Notes under the pieces: model-generated
Database searches by the model: none
Told to the model about the DNA's origin: nothing
What the model saw: only the letters and a program-made list of their open reading frames with translations
From: Myxococcales bacterium
GTDB taxonomy: Bacteria; Myxococcota_A; Polyangia; Polyangiales; JAFGIB01
NCBI GenBank assembly: GCA_029880325.1
Contig: JAOUOP010000030.1
Coordinates: forward strand, 1 to 64,000
Length of the DNA stretch: 64,000 bases
Direction: 5' to 3'
Shown here: piece by piece, positions 25,695 through 34,933 of the stretch
Layout: every line of letters starts with the position of its first letter
How positions within the stretch are numbered: position 1 is the first letter of the stretch
Program-made: the position numbers and the translations under genes

Positions 25695-27887
25695 ATGTCG
25701 CAATCCGAAGACGATCGAGCACGCGCGGAATTTCTGGCTGAGGCCCAGGAGATTGTCGAGGCCCTGTCGAGGGACCTGCTGGTGCTCGAGGATGCCAACA
25801 AGCGCGGGCTGACCTTGCCGGAGACCGTCAATGACGTCTTCCGCGGCGTGCACACGCTCAAGGGTTTGGCGGGCATGTTCTCCTTCGAGCGCATCGCGGA
25901 GCTGGCCCACGTTTTCGAGGATCTGCTCGAGGCTTTGCGCCTGGGTCGCGTGCCCATGGACGGTGGTGTGCTCGATCTGCTCTTCGAGGGTGCCGAGGGC
26001 TTTCAGCACCTCTTGGCCGGCGCGCAGCGCTCCGACGCGGCGGTGGACGTCGATGTGGAGGGCTTGCTCGCGCGCATCGCGGCGCTGGAACCGGGCGCCG
26101 CCAGCCAGCGCGACATCCTTTCCGATTACGACATCGATCCGAACATCCTGTCGGTGCTCACCGAATACGAGGAGCACCGGCTGCGCAGCAGTTTCGAGCA
26201 GGGCCGGACCGTCTACCGTTTTCGCCTGCAGCTCGCCCTCGATGCCATCGACACGTCGCTGGCCGGGCTCAAGGAGCGCTGCTCCGGTGTGGCCGAGGTG
26301 CTCAGCTACCTGCCGAGTTCGAGTGCCGAGGTCAAAGACGCCATCGAGATCGAGTTGCTGATCGCCACGCGCGTCAGCCCCGCCGAGCTGCGTGAGACGC
26401 TCGATCGCCCCGACGGTCTGCTCATACCCATCGAGCGCAAGCGCCGTGACTCGATCGCGCCGCGTATGGATGCCGAGGCGGGCATGGCCGCCGCGTCCTT
26501 GAACCAGGCGGCCCCCGAGGTGGAGCCCAGTGAGGACACGGGCAGTCTCAGGTCGTTGGCCAATGTGGTGCGCGTGGACATCGGTAAGCTCGACCACTTG
26601 ATGAACGTGGTCGGCGAACTCGGCTCGCTGCGCTCGAGCTTCGTGCAGCTGGTGGAGCGACTGCGTGCGCACAGCACCGACCGTGAATTGATCTTCGAGG
26701 CGCAGCGGATTCAGCGGGGCTTCCAGCGGCACCTGGGCGAAGTCCAGTCCAGCGTGCTGGGCGTGCGCATGGTTCCCCTGTCTCAACTCTTCGACAAGTT
26801 GGCTGTGATTGTGCGTCAGCTCGCGCGCGACCAGGGCAAGGAAGTTCAGCTGGTGGTCAAGGGAGCGGAGACCGAGGTCGACAAGCTGATCGCCGAGGAG
26901 ATCGCCGACCCGCTGATGCACATCGTGCGCAACGCCATCGATCACGGCATCGAGTCACGCGATGAGCGCGAACGGCTCGACAAGCCCAAGGTGTCGAATT
27001 TCGGCATCCGGGCTTTTCCCCGGGGCAACCATGTTGTGATCGAGTTACGCGACGATGGTCGCGGTATCGATCCCTCGCTGGTGCGCGAAACGGCGGTTCG
27101 TCGCGGCGTGCTGAGCGAGCACGAAGTCGGCGACATGACGCCCGAAGACTTGATGGAGGTGATCTTCCGTCCGGGCTTCAGCACCCGTGAGGTGGTGACG
27201 GGAATCTCGGGCCGCGGTGTGGGCATGGATGTGGTCAAGACGAATATCAACCGCCTGGGCGGCGCGGTTGAAATCGCCAGCGAACTCGGTCGGGGCACGA
27301 CATTCACGATCACACTGCCGGTTACCCTCGCGATCATCAGTGCTTTGTTGTTTCAGACTCGCGGGCGAGTGATGGCGATTTCGCTGTCGGCGGTGCGCGA
27401 GGCGTTGCGCTTCGAGGATTACGCGCTTCGGACCGTGGAGGGGCGCGAGGTGCTGGACCTGCGCGGTGAGACGCTGCCCCTGTGTCGGTTGGCCGAGCTC
27501 TTCGGCCTGTCCGACGGGAAGTCCGTACCGGAGCGAATGCTGCGGACGGCGACGCGACGGCGCCGGGTGCACGGCGGGGAAGCGCAGCAGGCCGACGATG
27601 CCGAGGTCTTTTCATCGGAGCCCCCGGTGAAGTCCCGCAGCGGGGCGGGCTTCGTGATCGTCATCGTTGTGGGCAATCGTCGCCTGGGGCTGGTCGTCGA
27701 TCGGTTGCTCGGCCAACAGGACATCGTGATCAAGCCGCTTGGCAGGAGCCTGTCGTCGGTGCCGGGCATCTCCGGAGCGACCGACCTCGGAGACCAGCGA
27801 CTGGTCCTGGTGGTGGACGCTCCGGCGATCATCGACGAAGCCCTCCTGGGCCGCTGGCTGCGGCCGTCGCTTGGAGGTCAAGCATGA
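25695..27887 (+). CDS. cheA: Chemosensory histidine kinase CheA
   Basis: A cytosolic hybrid of 730 residues. The P1/HPt domain (about 1-115) contains the phospho-acceptor His in GVHTLKGLAGMF (near residue 53). The P3 dimerisation helices cover about 295-370. The P4 ATPase domain shows HIVRNAIDHGIES (N box), RDDGRGID (G1) and SGRGVGMDVVK (G2). The P5 CheW-like domain ends the protein. There is no receiver domain. The P2 region is occupied by about 170 residues that are not clearly a CheY-binding fold. The stop overlaps cheW by ATGA. Confidence 0.95.
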   Translation: MSQSEDDRARAEFLAEAQEIVEALSRDLLVLEDANKRGLTLPETVNDVFRGVHTLKGLAGMFSFERIAELAHVFEDLLEALRLGRVPMDGGVLDLLFEGAEGFQHLLAGAQRSDAAVDVDVEGLLARIAALEPGAASQRDILSDYDIDPNILSVLTEYEEHRLRSSFEQGRTVYRFRLQLALDAIDTSLAGLKERCSGVAEVLSYLPSSSAEVKDAIEIELLIATRVSPAELRETLDRPDGLLIPIERKRRDSIAPRMDAEAGMAAASLNQAAPEVEPSEDTGSLRSLANVVRVDIGKLDHLMNVVGELGSLRSSFVQLVERLRAHSTDRELIFEAQRIQRGFQRHLGEVQSSVLGVRMVPLSQLFDKLAVIVRQLARDQGKEVQLVVKGAETEVDKLIAEEIADPLMHIVRNAIDHGIESRDERERLDKPKVSNFGIRAFPRGNHVVIELRDDGRGIDPSLVRETAVRRGVLSEHEVGDMTPEDLMEVIFRPGFSTREVVTGISGRGVGMDVVKTNINRLGGAVEIASELGRGTTFTITLPVTLAIISALLFQTRGRVMAISLSAVREALRFEDYALRTVEGREVLDLRGETLPLCRLAELFGLSDGKSVPERMLRTATRRRRVHGGEAQQADDAEVFSSEPPVKSRSGAGFVIVIVVGNRRLGLVVDRLLGQQDIVIKPLGRSLSSVPGISGATDLGDQRLVLVVDAPAIIDEALLGRWLRPSLGGQA

Positions 27888-28417
27888 GTGAGGCGCCGCC
27901 GCTGGCCTCCAGGTCGGAGGCGCCCGAGCTGGAGCGCGTCGACGAGACCGGTACGCGCGAGTTTCTCGCCTTTCGACTCGGACAAGAGCGCTATGCGCTG
28001 CCGCTGTCGACCGTGCGTGAGATTCTGCGCATCCCTCACGTCACCGAAGTACCGCGCTGTCCCGAAGAAGTGATCGGCGTGACTTCGGTGCGCGGCACGG
28101 TGACCACCGTGTTGGACCTCCGCGTGCGGCTGCGCATGCCCTGCGAACGCGTGACTGCGCGTGCCCGCATCTTGCTCGTCGATTGCTGGGGCGAACCGAT
28201 CGGCATGTTGGTCGACGAGATCCTGCAGGTCTACCGCCTGCGTGAGGACGAGGTGGAACTCACCTCCGCTCTTGGTTCCGAGGGCAGCGGCTATGTGATG
28301 GGCATTGGCCGTCCCGGCAGCTCGAGTCGCCGACGTGATGCCAGCGGCGGTGCCCGCGTTCAGGAGGTCTTGATCCTGCTCGATGGCATCGCGCTGATGA
28401 AGGAATATCGATCATGA
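27884..28417 (+). CDS. cheW: CheW coupling protein (first copy)
   Basis: CheW links CheA to receptors. The 177-residue protein starts MSEAPPLAS at an ATG overlapping the cheA stop. The SH3-like fold shows FLAFRLGQERYALPLSTVREILR, VIGVTSVRGTVTTVLDLRVRL and ILLVDCWGEPIGMLVDEI. About 25 N-terminal residues are extra. It is followed directly by a second, more divergent CheW-like gene. Confidence 0.93.
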   Translation: MSEAPPLASRSEAPELERVDETGTREFLAFRLGQERYALPLSTVREILRIPHVTEVPRCPEEVIGVTSVRGTVTTVLDLRVRLRMPCERVTARARILLVDCWGEPIGMLVDEILQVYRLREDEVELTSALGSEGSGYVMGIGRPGSSSRRRDASGGARVQEVLILLDGIALMKEYRS

Positions 28418-28938
28418 GGCGCTCGGCGATTTCGCGCGAAGGTCGGCGTCTGGTCGGCTTCGAGGTCGGTTCGGTGGCCTACGGCATCGATATCGATCGC
28501 GTGCGCGCGATCGTGCGACCGCTGCCGCTGCAGCCCCTGCCGCACATGCCCGAGATGGTGGCTGGTGTGGCCGATCATCGCGGCGTTCTGATCCCGGTGC
28601 TCGACCTCAGGCGACGCTTCGGTCTGGTCGCCGCGGCGCCCGATCGCGCCGCGCGCTGGATCATCGTCACCCGCGAGCGGCGCCTGGTGGCGTTGATCGT
28701 GGATCGGGCGAGCGAGGTATTGACGGTCGATGAAGGGCAGGCTCGCGGCATTCCGGAGCTGGGCTCGGGCGCCGAAGACCGGGCCATCGCTGGTGCCTAC
28801 AACCACCGTGGTCGCATCGTCTTCGTTTCGGACATCGACCGCGTGACGGAAATCGCAGACCGTTTGACCTTGCCGACGGGGCAGCCGGCGAGCGCCATCG
28901 AGGCCGTCGGCGAAGGGGAGCGCGATGGAGCCGGCTGA
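28414..28938 (+). CDS. CheW-like protein (second copy)
   Basis: The 174-residue CheW-domain protein overlaps the first cheW by 4 bases. It keeps LVGFEVGSVAYGIDIDRVRAIV, GVADHRGVLIPVLDLRRRF and LVALIVDRASEVL but differs strongly from the first copy. The C-terminal tail (residues about 145-174) is acidic and flexible. Two CheW genes with no receptor in the operon suggest that one may couple CheA to a non-canonical input, for instance the HEAT-repeat neighbour. This is inference. Confidence 0.88.
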   Translation: MRRSAISREGRRLVGFEVGSVAYGIDIDRVRAIVRPLPLQPLPHMPEMVAGVADHRGVLIPVLDLRRRFGLVAAAPDRAARWIIVTRERRLVALIVDRASEVLTVDEGQARGIPELGSGAEDRAIAGAYNHRGRIVFVSDIDRVTEIADRLTLPTGQPASAIEAVGEGERDGAG

Positions 28939-31003
28939 GGTCGATGCCCTGCTCGCGGCCGAGCATGCCGAGCAACGCAGGCAGGCGGTGCTGGCGATGG
29001 TCAAACTCGACCCGTCGGAGGTGGTGCCGCGGCTGTTGCGCGCCCTCGGCGACAGCGACTGGCGTGTGCGCGAGGAGGCCCAGCGCATCGGGGCCAACTT
29101 GGCCATCGACGAGGCGCTGCTTTCGGCCTTGATCGGCGCGGTGGCCCAGCCCGACAACGTCGGCCTGCGCAATGCGGCACTCGCCCTGCTCGGGGCATTG
29201 GGCGAGCGCGCCAGCTCCGCCCTGCTCGACGCTTTCAAGGCCGCCGAGCCGACCGCGCGCAAGTTCGTGGTCGAAGCCATCGCCGGTACCGGGGATCGGC
29301 GTGCCGTGCCGCTGCTGTCAGACGTGGCAGTGGCATCCGACCTCAATGATGCAGCCGGTGCCATCGAGGCCCTGGGCCGCATCGGTGGTGCAGAGGCAGA
29401 AGCCGCGCTCCGGCGAGTCCTCGGCTCCCAGGAAGTCTACCTACGGATGGCGGCGCTGCAGGCGCTTGACCGTATGCGGGTGACGCTGCCCTGGGAGCAA
29501 TTGGAGCCGCTGCTTTCAGAACGTCTGGTCTTCCGGGTGGCGCTCTCGGCCCTGGGGCGCACCGGTCATGTGGCTGCGGTGGCTCCGCTGCTTTCGGCCC
29601 TTGCCGAATCGTCCAGTCGGTTGGCGGCGATGGCCGCCGGTGCGCTGTGCGAACTCGCGGCTTCGGAACAGGGTGCCGAGGCCGTGGCGCGGGGGATGTT
29701 GGGTCTGGGACAAGACGCGCGCTCGCGCTTGCGCGAGCTGGCGCTCGAGGGTGAAGGGGAGGCTGCGCGCGCGGCTGTCGAGCTTTTGTGCCGCGCTCGC
29801 GATCCCGAGGTGTTGCCCGCCGTCGTGGAATGCGCCTGTCGCAACGAACTTGCTGACGGCGCCGAAGCTGCGATTCGGGCCTGGGGTTACGACGCGGCCA
29901 GGGCGCTGTTATCGCTTTACCAGACCGACGTGGATGCACCGCGCGCGCCAGCGACGCTGGAGCTTGGCTCCGACCTGGCCGCATCCTTGTCCTCGGGCGC
30001 GGTGACCGCAGCTTTCGGCGGGCAGCCCGGGGGCGACTTCGTCGTCGAGCTGCGAGGGGCCCTGCGCGCGGCCATGCAGTCGCGTCAGTCCGAGCTGATG
30101 GCCGCGGCGACGCGGGCCATGGCGCAATGGGCCGAGCCCGGCGATGCGGGGCGGCTGGTGGCGCTGGCGGGCTCCAGCCACGCCGAGGTCTGTGAGGCGG
30201 CGCGGCTGGCGCTGACGGCGCTGGTGGAGCGCGACAGCGAGGCGGTGGGGCGGGCGCTCCTTGGGGTCAACCTGGAGGGGCCCTCGGGCCAGATGTTGGT
30301 CGAGTTGATCGCGCGTACCGGCGGTGAGGCGGCTTTCGATCGGTTGCGCACGGCGCTTCTGGCCCCCGACCCCGCGACGCGAAGCGCGGCGATTCGAGCG
30401 CTTTCGCGATTGCACGGGCTGAAGGTGGGCGAGGCCATCGCGATGGCGCTGACCGATGAGTCCAGCGAAGTTCAGCTGGTGGCGGCCGAGGCCCTCGGCG
30501 GTCTGTTGCAGCGCGGCGAAGGCAGCGAGCTCTTGCTGCAGTCGCTTTTGGTCGCCCTCGACGGGCCCGCGCCGCAGGTGCAGGAGGCGGCGGCGCGGGC
30601 ACTGCGCTGGGCCGAGGCGGGTTCCGAGGTCGACGATGCGCTGTCGCACTGGGCCCAGGCCGGCGGCGCCGAGCTTCGGGTCATCGCGATTGACGCTCTG
30701 GTCGCGCGCGCATCGCCCTTGCTCGGTGCGGCGCTCGAACGGGCGCTTCAGGATGGCGAACCAAAGGTGGTCAAGAAGGCATTGAACACATACGCCGTTC
30801 AAGGTCCGTCTGATCCGTCGACGTTGATCGCGGCGCTCGAGCATCCGCTTTCGGAGATCCGTCGCGTGGCCATCGACCTCCTGTTGCGCCGCGGCGACGA
30901 TCGCGCACTCGCGGCCCTTTTCGCCCATCGCGAGCGGGAGAGCGACGACGTGCTGCGCCAAAAGCTGGGCGATGCTCTCGCCGAACTCGGGCGGGGGCAC
31001 TGA
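28925..31003 (+). CDS. HEAT-repeat scaffold protein in Che operon
   Basis: The 692-residue protein is made almost wholly of HEAT/PBS-lyase-like alpha repeats. Typical units are VVPRLLRALGDSDWRVREEAQRIGANLA and STLIAALEHPLSEIRRVAIDLLLRRGDDRAL. There is no signal peptide, membrane helix or catalytic motif. It overlaps the second cheW by 14 bases and precedes cheR by one base, so it is part of the operon. HEAT proteins occur beside some myxobacterial che clusters. A scaffold or receptor-replacing role is a hypothesis. Confidence 0.85.
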   Translation: MEPAEVDALLAAEHAEQRRQAVLAMVKLDPSEVVPRLLRALGDSDWRVREEAQRIGANLAIDEALLSALIGAVAQPDNVGLRNAALALLGALGERASSALLDAFKAAEPTARKFVVEAIAGTGDRRAVPLLSDVAVASDLNDAAGAIEALGRIGGAEAEAALRRVLGSQEVYLRMAALQALDRMRVTLPWEQLEPLLSERLVFRVALSALGRTGHVAAVAPLLSALAESSSRLAAMAAGALCELAASEQGAEAVARGMLGLGQDARSRLRELALEGEGEAARAAVELLCRARDPEVLPAVVECACRNELADGAEAAIRAWGYDAARALLSLYQTDVDAPRAPATLELGSDLAASLSSGAVTAAFGGQPGGDFVVELRGALRAAMQSRQSELMAAATRAMAQWAEPGDAGRLVALAGSSHAEVCEAARLALTALVERDSEAVGRALLGVNLEGPSGQMLVELIARTGGEAAFDRLRTALLAPDPATRSAAIRALSRLHGLKVGEAIAMALTDESSEVQLVAAEALGGLLQRGEGSELLLQSLLVALDGPAPQVQEAAARALRWAEAGSEVDDALSHWAQAGGAELRVIAIDALVARASPLLGAALERALQDGEPKVVKKALNTYAVQGPSDPSTLIAALEHPLSEIRRVAIDLLLRRGDDRALAALFAHRERESDDVLRQKLGDALAELGRGH

Positions 31004-31004
31004 G

Positions 31005-31880
31005 GTGGCGCTTTTCTTCAACGCCGGCCCACGCCTGGAGGCGGAAGAGTTTCGTTTGATTCGGGATTTGGTCCATGGCTTCTGCGGCATCCGACTGGCC
31101 GACGAGTCGCGCTTGGCGGTCGAGCGCCGCCTCGGCGAGCGCCTCGATGGATTGGGGCTGCAGAACTTCGCGGAGTACTGCGAGCTGCTGAGTCAGACCG
31201 GCCGCGGTCAGGGTGAACTCGAGCACGCCGTCGACTTGCTCACCACCAACGAAACCTATTTCTTTCGCGAGCGGCCGCAGCTGCAAGCCTTCGAGAATGA
31301 AGTCTTGCCCCAGCTGCGCGAACTGTGCGCGCTGCGAAGGAGTCTGACGGTGTGGAGCGCGGGCTGTTCCACAGGTGAAGAGGTCTACACGCTGGCCATC
31401 CTGATCGCGCGTAGCGGCCTGTTCGCCGGCTGGGACGTACGCGTTTTCGGCAATGACATCTCGCGCCGCGTGCTCAAGACGGCCCGGCGCGGCGTCTACC
31501 GCGGCTCGAGTTTTCGCGCCATGCCCGAGGGCTGGAAAGCGCATTTCATCAAGACCCCCGACGGTTACATGGTCGAATCGAAGGTGCGGTCCATGTGTCA
31601 CTTCGGCCATTTCAACCTGCTCGACCGCGGGCGCATCGCGCTGCTCGGCCGGGTCGACGCCATTTTTTGTCGCAACGTGATGATCTATTTTGGTGACGAG
31701 GCCAGGCGCAGCCTGATCGACAGCTTCTACGATAGGCTCACTCCGGGGGGATTCTTGATGTTGGGGCATAGCGAGTCGCTTTTGCACCTATCGACAGCGT
31801 TCGAACTTGCCCACCTCACGGGGGACCTGGCCTACCGCAAGCCCTCACAGCTTCCCTTCGTGCCAAGGGGGGCTTCATGA
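31005..31880 (+). CDS. cheR: Chemoreceptor methyltransferase CheR
   Basis: Transfers methyl groups from S-adenosylmethionine to glutamates of chemoreceptors. The GTG at 31005, two bases after the HEAT stop, gives a 291-residue protein (MALFFNAGPR). The N-terminal helical domain is followed by TTNETYFFRE, the SAM motif WSAGCSTGEEVYTLA, VFGNDISRRVLKTARRGVY and the late motif FCRNVMIYF. All are intact, so the enzyme should be active. A receptor must be supplied from another locus. Confidence 0.94.
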   Translation: MALFFNAGPRLEAEEFRLIRDLVHGFCGIRLADESRLAVERRLGERLDGLGLQNFAEYCELLSQTGRGQGELEHAVDLLTTNETYFFRERPQLQAFENEVLPQLRELCALRRSLTVWSAGCSTGEEVYTLAILIARSGLFAGWDVRVFGNDISRRVLKTARRGVYRGSSFRAMPEGWKAHFIKTPDGYMVESKVRSMCHFGHFNLLDRGRIALLGRVDAIFCRNVMIYFGDEARRSLIDSFYDRLTPGGFLMLGHSESLLHLSTAFELAHLTGDLAYRKPSQLPFVPRGAS

Positions 31881-32983
31881 AGGGCGTCATAAGGGGCGGC
31901 ACCAACGATACGATGAAGCCGGTGCGCGTGCTGGTCGTGGATGACTCGGTGGTCAACCGCCGGGTGATCGCCAAGCTGCTGTCGGCCTTGCCCGGGGTCA
32001 GTGTGGTCGGGGCGGCTGCCGACGGCGATGAAGCGCTGCAGGCGGCCCACGCCATGGATCCCGACCTGATCACGCTGGACCTCGAGATGCCGCGCATGGA
32101 CGGCTTCACCTTTCTGCGGCTCTTGATGGCCAATCGGCCGACTCCGGTGGTGGTGATCTCCAGCCACGCGGGGCGCGATCACGTTTTCAGGGCGCTCGAG
32201 CTGGGGGCCATCGACTTCGTGGCCAAGCCCTCGCGGCGTCTGGATGAATCAAGTCAGGGCGTTGGCGAGCAGCTCGAGAAAATGGTCGCCCTGGTGCGCG
32301 GCCTTTCGCCCAAGCAGCTGAGAAAGAGGCCGCCCCCGTTGCTGGCAGCCGACGCGGCCTCCCGCTCGCGGCAGTCCGGGATCGGCTCTGAGGCGCCTGC
32401 GCCACCAGCGCCGGTGATCGCCATCGGAGCGTCCACCGGCGGTCCAAGGGCGCTGCTTCAGCTATTTCAGGCCCTGCCCGATGGCGCCAACGCTGCCATT
32501 GTGGTGGCCCAACACATGCCCGAGCGCTTCACCCGGACATTCGCCGAGCGGCTCGCGCGTCAGAGCGCCTTTCGGGTGCGCGAAGCGGCACATCGCATGG
32601 TCCTGATGCCCGGCGACGGTTTGGTCTGTCCGGGCGGGCGCAGGCTCGAGCTTGGGCGCGTGGGTCCGGCATTGCAGACGCGCGTGACGCATCCTGCGAG
32701 TACCGACCGCTATGCGCCCTCGGCCGACCGGCTGCTGGCGAGCGTGGCTGCGGCGGCCGGGGAGCAGGCGGTGGGCGTGATTCTGACCGGAATGGGGGAT
32801 GATGGCGCGCGCGGAGTGCGGGAGATCAAGGAGCGGGGCGGGCGCGTTCTGGTCGAATCGCGTGATACGGCGGTGCTCGCGGGGATGCCTGAGGCCGCGA
32901 TCCGCACCGGCTGCGTCGACGAAGTTCTGGAGCTTCCAAAGCTGATCGAGCGTGTTTGCCAACTTGTGGCCCCGTTAAGGTAG
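31877..32983 (+). CDS. cheB: Receptor methylesterase/deamidase CheB
   Basis: The 368-residue protein has an N-terminal receiver domain (VLVVDDSVVNRR; Asp in LITLDLEMPRMD; KPSRR) and a C-terminal methylesterase. The catalytic triad is visible as the Ser in IGASTGGPRA, the His in VAQHMPERFT and the Asp in GMGDDGARG. The listed ATG overlaps the cheR stop; an ATG at 31913 (MKPVRVLVV) is equally good and would give 356 residues. Together with cheR it argues for true adaptation by methylation. Confidence 0.94.
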   Translation: MKGVIRGGTNDTMKPVRVLVVDDSVVNRRVIAKLLSALPGVSVVGAAADGDEALQAAHAMDPDLITLDLEMPRMDGFTFLRLLMANRPTPVVVISSHAGRDHVFRALELGAIDFVAKPSRRLDESSQGVGEQLEKMVALVRGLSPKQLRKRPPPLLAADAASRSRQSGIGSEAPAPPAPVIAIGASTGGPRALLQLFQALPDGANAAIVVAQHMPERFTRTFAERLARQSAFRVREAAHRMVLMPGDGLVCPGGRRLELGRVGPALQTRVTHPASTDRYAPSADRLLASVAAAAGEQAVGVILTGMGDDGARGVREIKERGGRVLVESRDTAVLAGMPEAAIRTGCVDEVLELPKLIERVCQLVAPLR

Positions 32984-32994
32984 AATCGACTTCC

Positions 32995-33906
32995 GTGGAC
33001 GAAGACAACGGCGACAGGCGATCACGCGCACCGGCCAGTGATGCTCCGGTGGACTTGCGCCATGAACGCGAGGATGTGCTGCGGACCTTCCTGCGCAAGG
33101 GCATCGAGCTCACCGAGGACCTGATTTCCGACAACGCCGCGTTGAAGCGCCGGGTCGAGGGTCTGGAGCAGGAAAACGCCACCTTGCGCCGGCAGGTCGC
33201 CCACGACGACGCCATGCGGGAGCTGCTGTCGAAGATCCAGCAGCTCGAAGCCGAGCGCCTGTCCATTCTCTCGCGCTCGGCCGAACTCGAGGACACCACA
33301 CGCCAACACGAGGGGCGCCACGAGCAGATCGAGGCCGAACTCAACGATCTGGCGAGTCTCTACGTCGCCAGTCAACAGCTGTCGGGGACCCTGAAGCCGG
33401 CCCGCGTGGTGCAACACATCTGCGAGATGCTGGAGCAGCTGGTGGGCGCCCGCCGCTTCGTGCTCTATCTGGTCGAGACAGGCGTCACCCATGCGCTTCC
33501 GGTAGCTCACATCGGCTTCGACGAGAACCTGCCGCGTTTGGCGCTCGAAGGCGGCGCCATTGCCGACGCTTGCCTCACCGGTGTCGATCGCATCCACGAG
33601 CCGGACGAAGTTCCCGAAGGCGGTGAGCCGCTGGCCGTGATCCCGTTGGTCATGGGCGATGTCTGCGTTGCCGTGATCGCCGTCTACGAGCTGCTCGAGC
33701 ACAAGACCGAGTGGGCCACGGTCGACCGCGAACTCTTTCACCTCCTGCGTCGACATGGAGCGATTGCGTTGATCGGCGCCACCCTGTATCACGACGCGCC
33801 GGACGCCCGGAGCGTGCTTCAGGCGCTCGCTTCGATTCCGGTACAGCCCAAGCAACCGCGCCGCGCTTCGGAAGGAAGCGAGGTCCAGAAGGGAGATTCG
33901 AGCTGA
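32995..33906 (+). CDS. Coiled-coil GAF-domain protein of Che operon
   Basis: The 303-residue protein starts at GTG (MDEDNGDRRSR). Residues about 30-145 form a strong coiled coil (LKRRVEGLEQENATLRRQV and following). Residues about 135-270 are a GAF-like domain (LYVASQQLSGTLKPARVVQHI, then VGARRFVLYLVE). No kinase or nuclease is attached. GAF domains bind small molecules or sense redox state, so this could be an input or modulating partner in a receptor-free operon. It overlaps the terminal cheY by one base (TGATG). Confidence 0.85.
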   Translation: MDEDNGDRRSRAPASDAPVDLRHEREDVLRTFLRKGIELTEDLISDNAALKRRVEGLEQENATLRRQVAHDDAMRELLSKIQQLEAERLSILSRSAELEDTTRQHEGRHEQIEAELNDLASLYVASQQLSGTLKPARVVQHICEMLEQLVGARRFVLYLVETGVTHALPVAHIGFDENLPRLALEGGAIADACLTGVDRIHEPDEVPEGGEPLAVIPLVMGDVCVAVIAVYELLEHKTEWATVDRELFHLLRRHGAIALIGATLYHDAPDARSVLQALASIPVQPKQPRRASEGSEVQKGDSS

Positions 33907-34283
33907 TGGCGGAGTACTCGTGCCTCGTCGTAGAGGACTCTCCAATGATGCGGCAACTGATCGTCTTCGCGCTGTCGCGGGTCAAGAATGTGCACGTGAC
34001 CGAGGCGGACGACGGGATCACGGGCCTCAAGGAGCTGGCGGCGGCCCGCTTCGATCTGATCATCACCGACATCAATATGCCCGTGATGGATGGGCTCAAG
34101 CTGGTCAAGCGCGTCCGCATGGACGATCGGCACAAGGATGTGCCGGTGATCATCATCACCACCGAGGGTTCCAAGGAAGACCGCGAGCGGGCGATGGCGT
34201 TGGGCGCCTCGGCCTACATCACCAAGCCGATTCAGGCACCCCAGGTCATCGCACGGGTGAAGGAACTGCTGAAGATCAGTTGA
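33906..34283 (+). CDS. cheY: CheY-like response regulator (terminal copy)
   Basis: The 125-residue stand-alone receiver domain starts MAEYSCLVVEDSPMMR. The acceptor Asp lies in LIITDINMPVMDGL, the Thr/Ser in VIIITTEGSKED and the Lys in YITKPI. It resembles canonical CheY more than the first regulator does. Start and stop are fixed by overlap with the GAF gene. Confidence 0.92.
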   Translation: MAEYSCLVVEDSPMMRQLIVFALSRVKNVHVTEADDGITGLKELAAARFDLIITDINMPVMDGLKLVKRVRMDDRHKDVPVIIITTEGSKEDRERAMALGASAYITKPIQAPQVIARVKELLKIS

Positions 34284-34294
34284 GTAGCGGCGCG

Positions 34295-34933
34295 ATGGTG
34301 GCGATCAAAATCTGCGGGCTCACCTGCGTGAGCGATGCGCTTCAGTGCGTCGAGGCGGGGGCGGATGCCATTGGCTTGAACTTCTACCCCGGCTCGCCCC
34401 GCTGCATCGACGTGGAGCGCGCGCGGGAAATCGTCGAGGCGGTCGGCGACCGGACGCTTACTGTGGGGGTCTTCGTCGATCTGGAGGCGGACGCGATCGA
34501 AGCCACCAAAGAGGCCACGGGTCTGCGCTGCGTGCAACTGCATGGCCACGAGCCACCGGAGCTGCTCGAGCGATTTCTGCCCCACGCCTACAAGGCCATC
34601 CGGGTTCGCGATGCGTCGAGTCTCGCTGAGGCGCGCCGCTTCGGTGGTCAGCACATTCTGCTCGATGCCTACGTTGCCGGTCAGGCCGGCGGAACCGGCC
34701 AGGTCTTCAACTGGGAGCTGGCCCGCGAGTTTGCCCGCGAGCGCAAGGTCACGCTGGCCGGCGGGCTGACGCCCGGCAATGTGGCAGAGGCGGTGGCGCA
34801 GGTGCAGCCGTTTTGCGTGGATGTGGCCAGCGGTGTCGAGTGGAGTCCGGGGCGCAAGGATCGCGCGCTCGTCGAGGCCTTTGTGCGCGCGGTGCGGGAG
34901 GCGGTCGGGCCCGAGGTCAGAAGCCAAAGTTGA
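34295..34933 (+). CDS. trpF: Phosphoribosylanthranilate isomerase
   Basis: A TIM-barrel enzyme of tryptophan synthesis that performs the Amadori rearrangement of phosphoribosylanthranilate. The catalytic Cys is in AIKICGLTCVSDA, the catalytic Asp in LLDAYVAG, and the phosphate-binding region in LAGGLTPGNVAEA and DVASGVEWSPGRKD. At 212 residues the length is normal. It follows the che operon by 11 bases, so cotranscription is possible although unrelated. Its 3' end overlaps the convergent membrane protein gene by 17 bases. Confidence 0.95.
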   Translation: MVAIKICGLTCVSDALQCVEAGADAIGLNFYPGSPRCIDVERAREIVEAVGDRTLTVGVFVDLEADAIEATKEATGLRCVQLHGHEPPELLERFLPHAYKAIRVRDASSLAEARRFGGQHILLDAYVAGQAGGTGQVFNWELAREFARERKVTLAGGLTPGNVAEAVAQVQPFCVDVASGVEWSPGRKDRALVEAFVRAVREAVGPEVRSQS

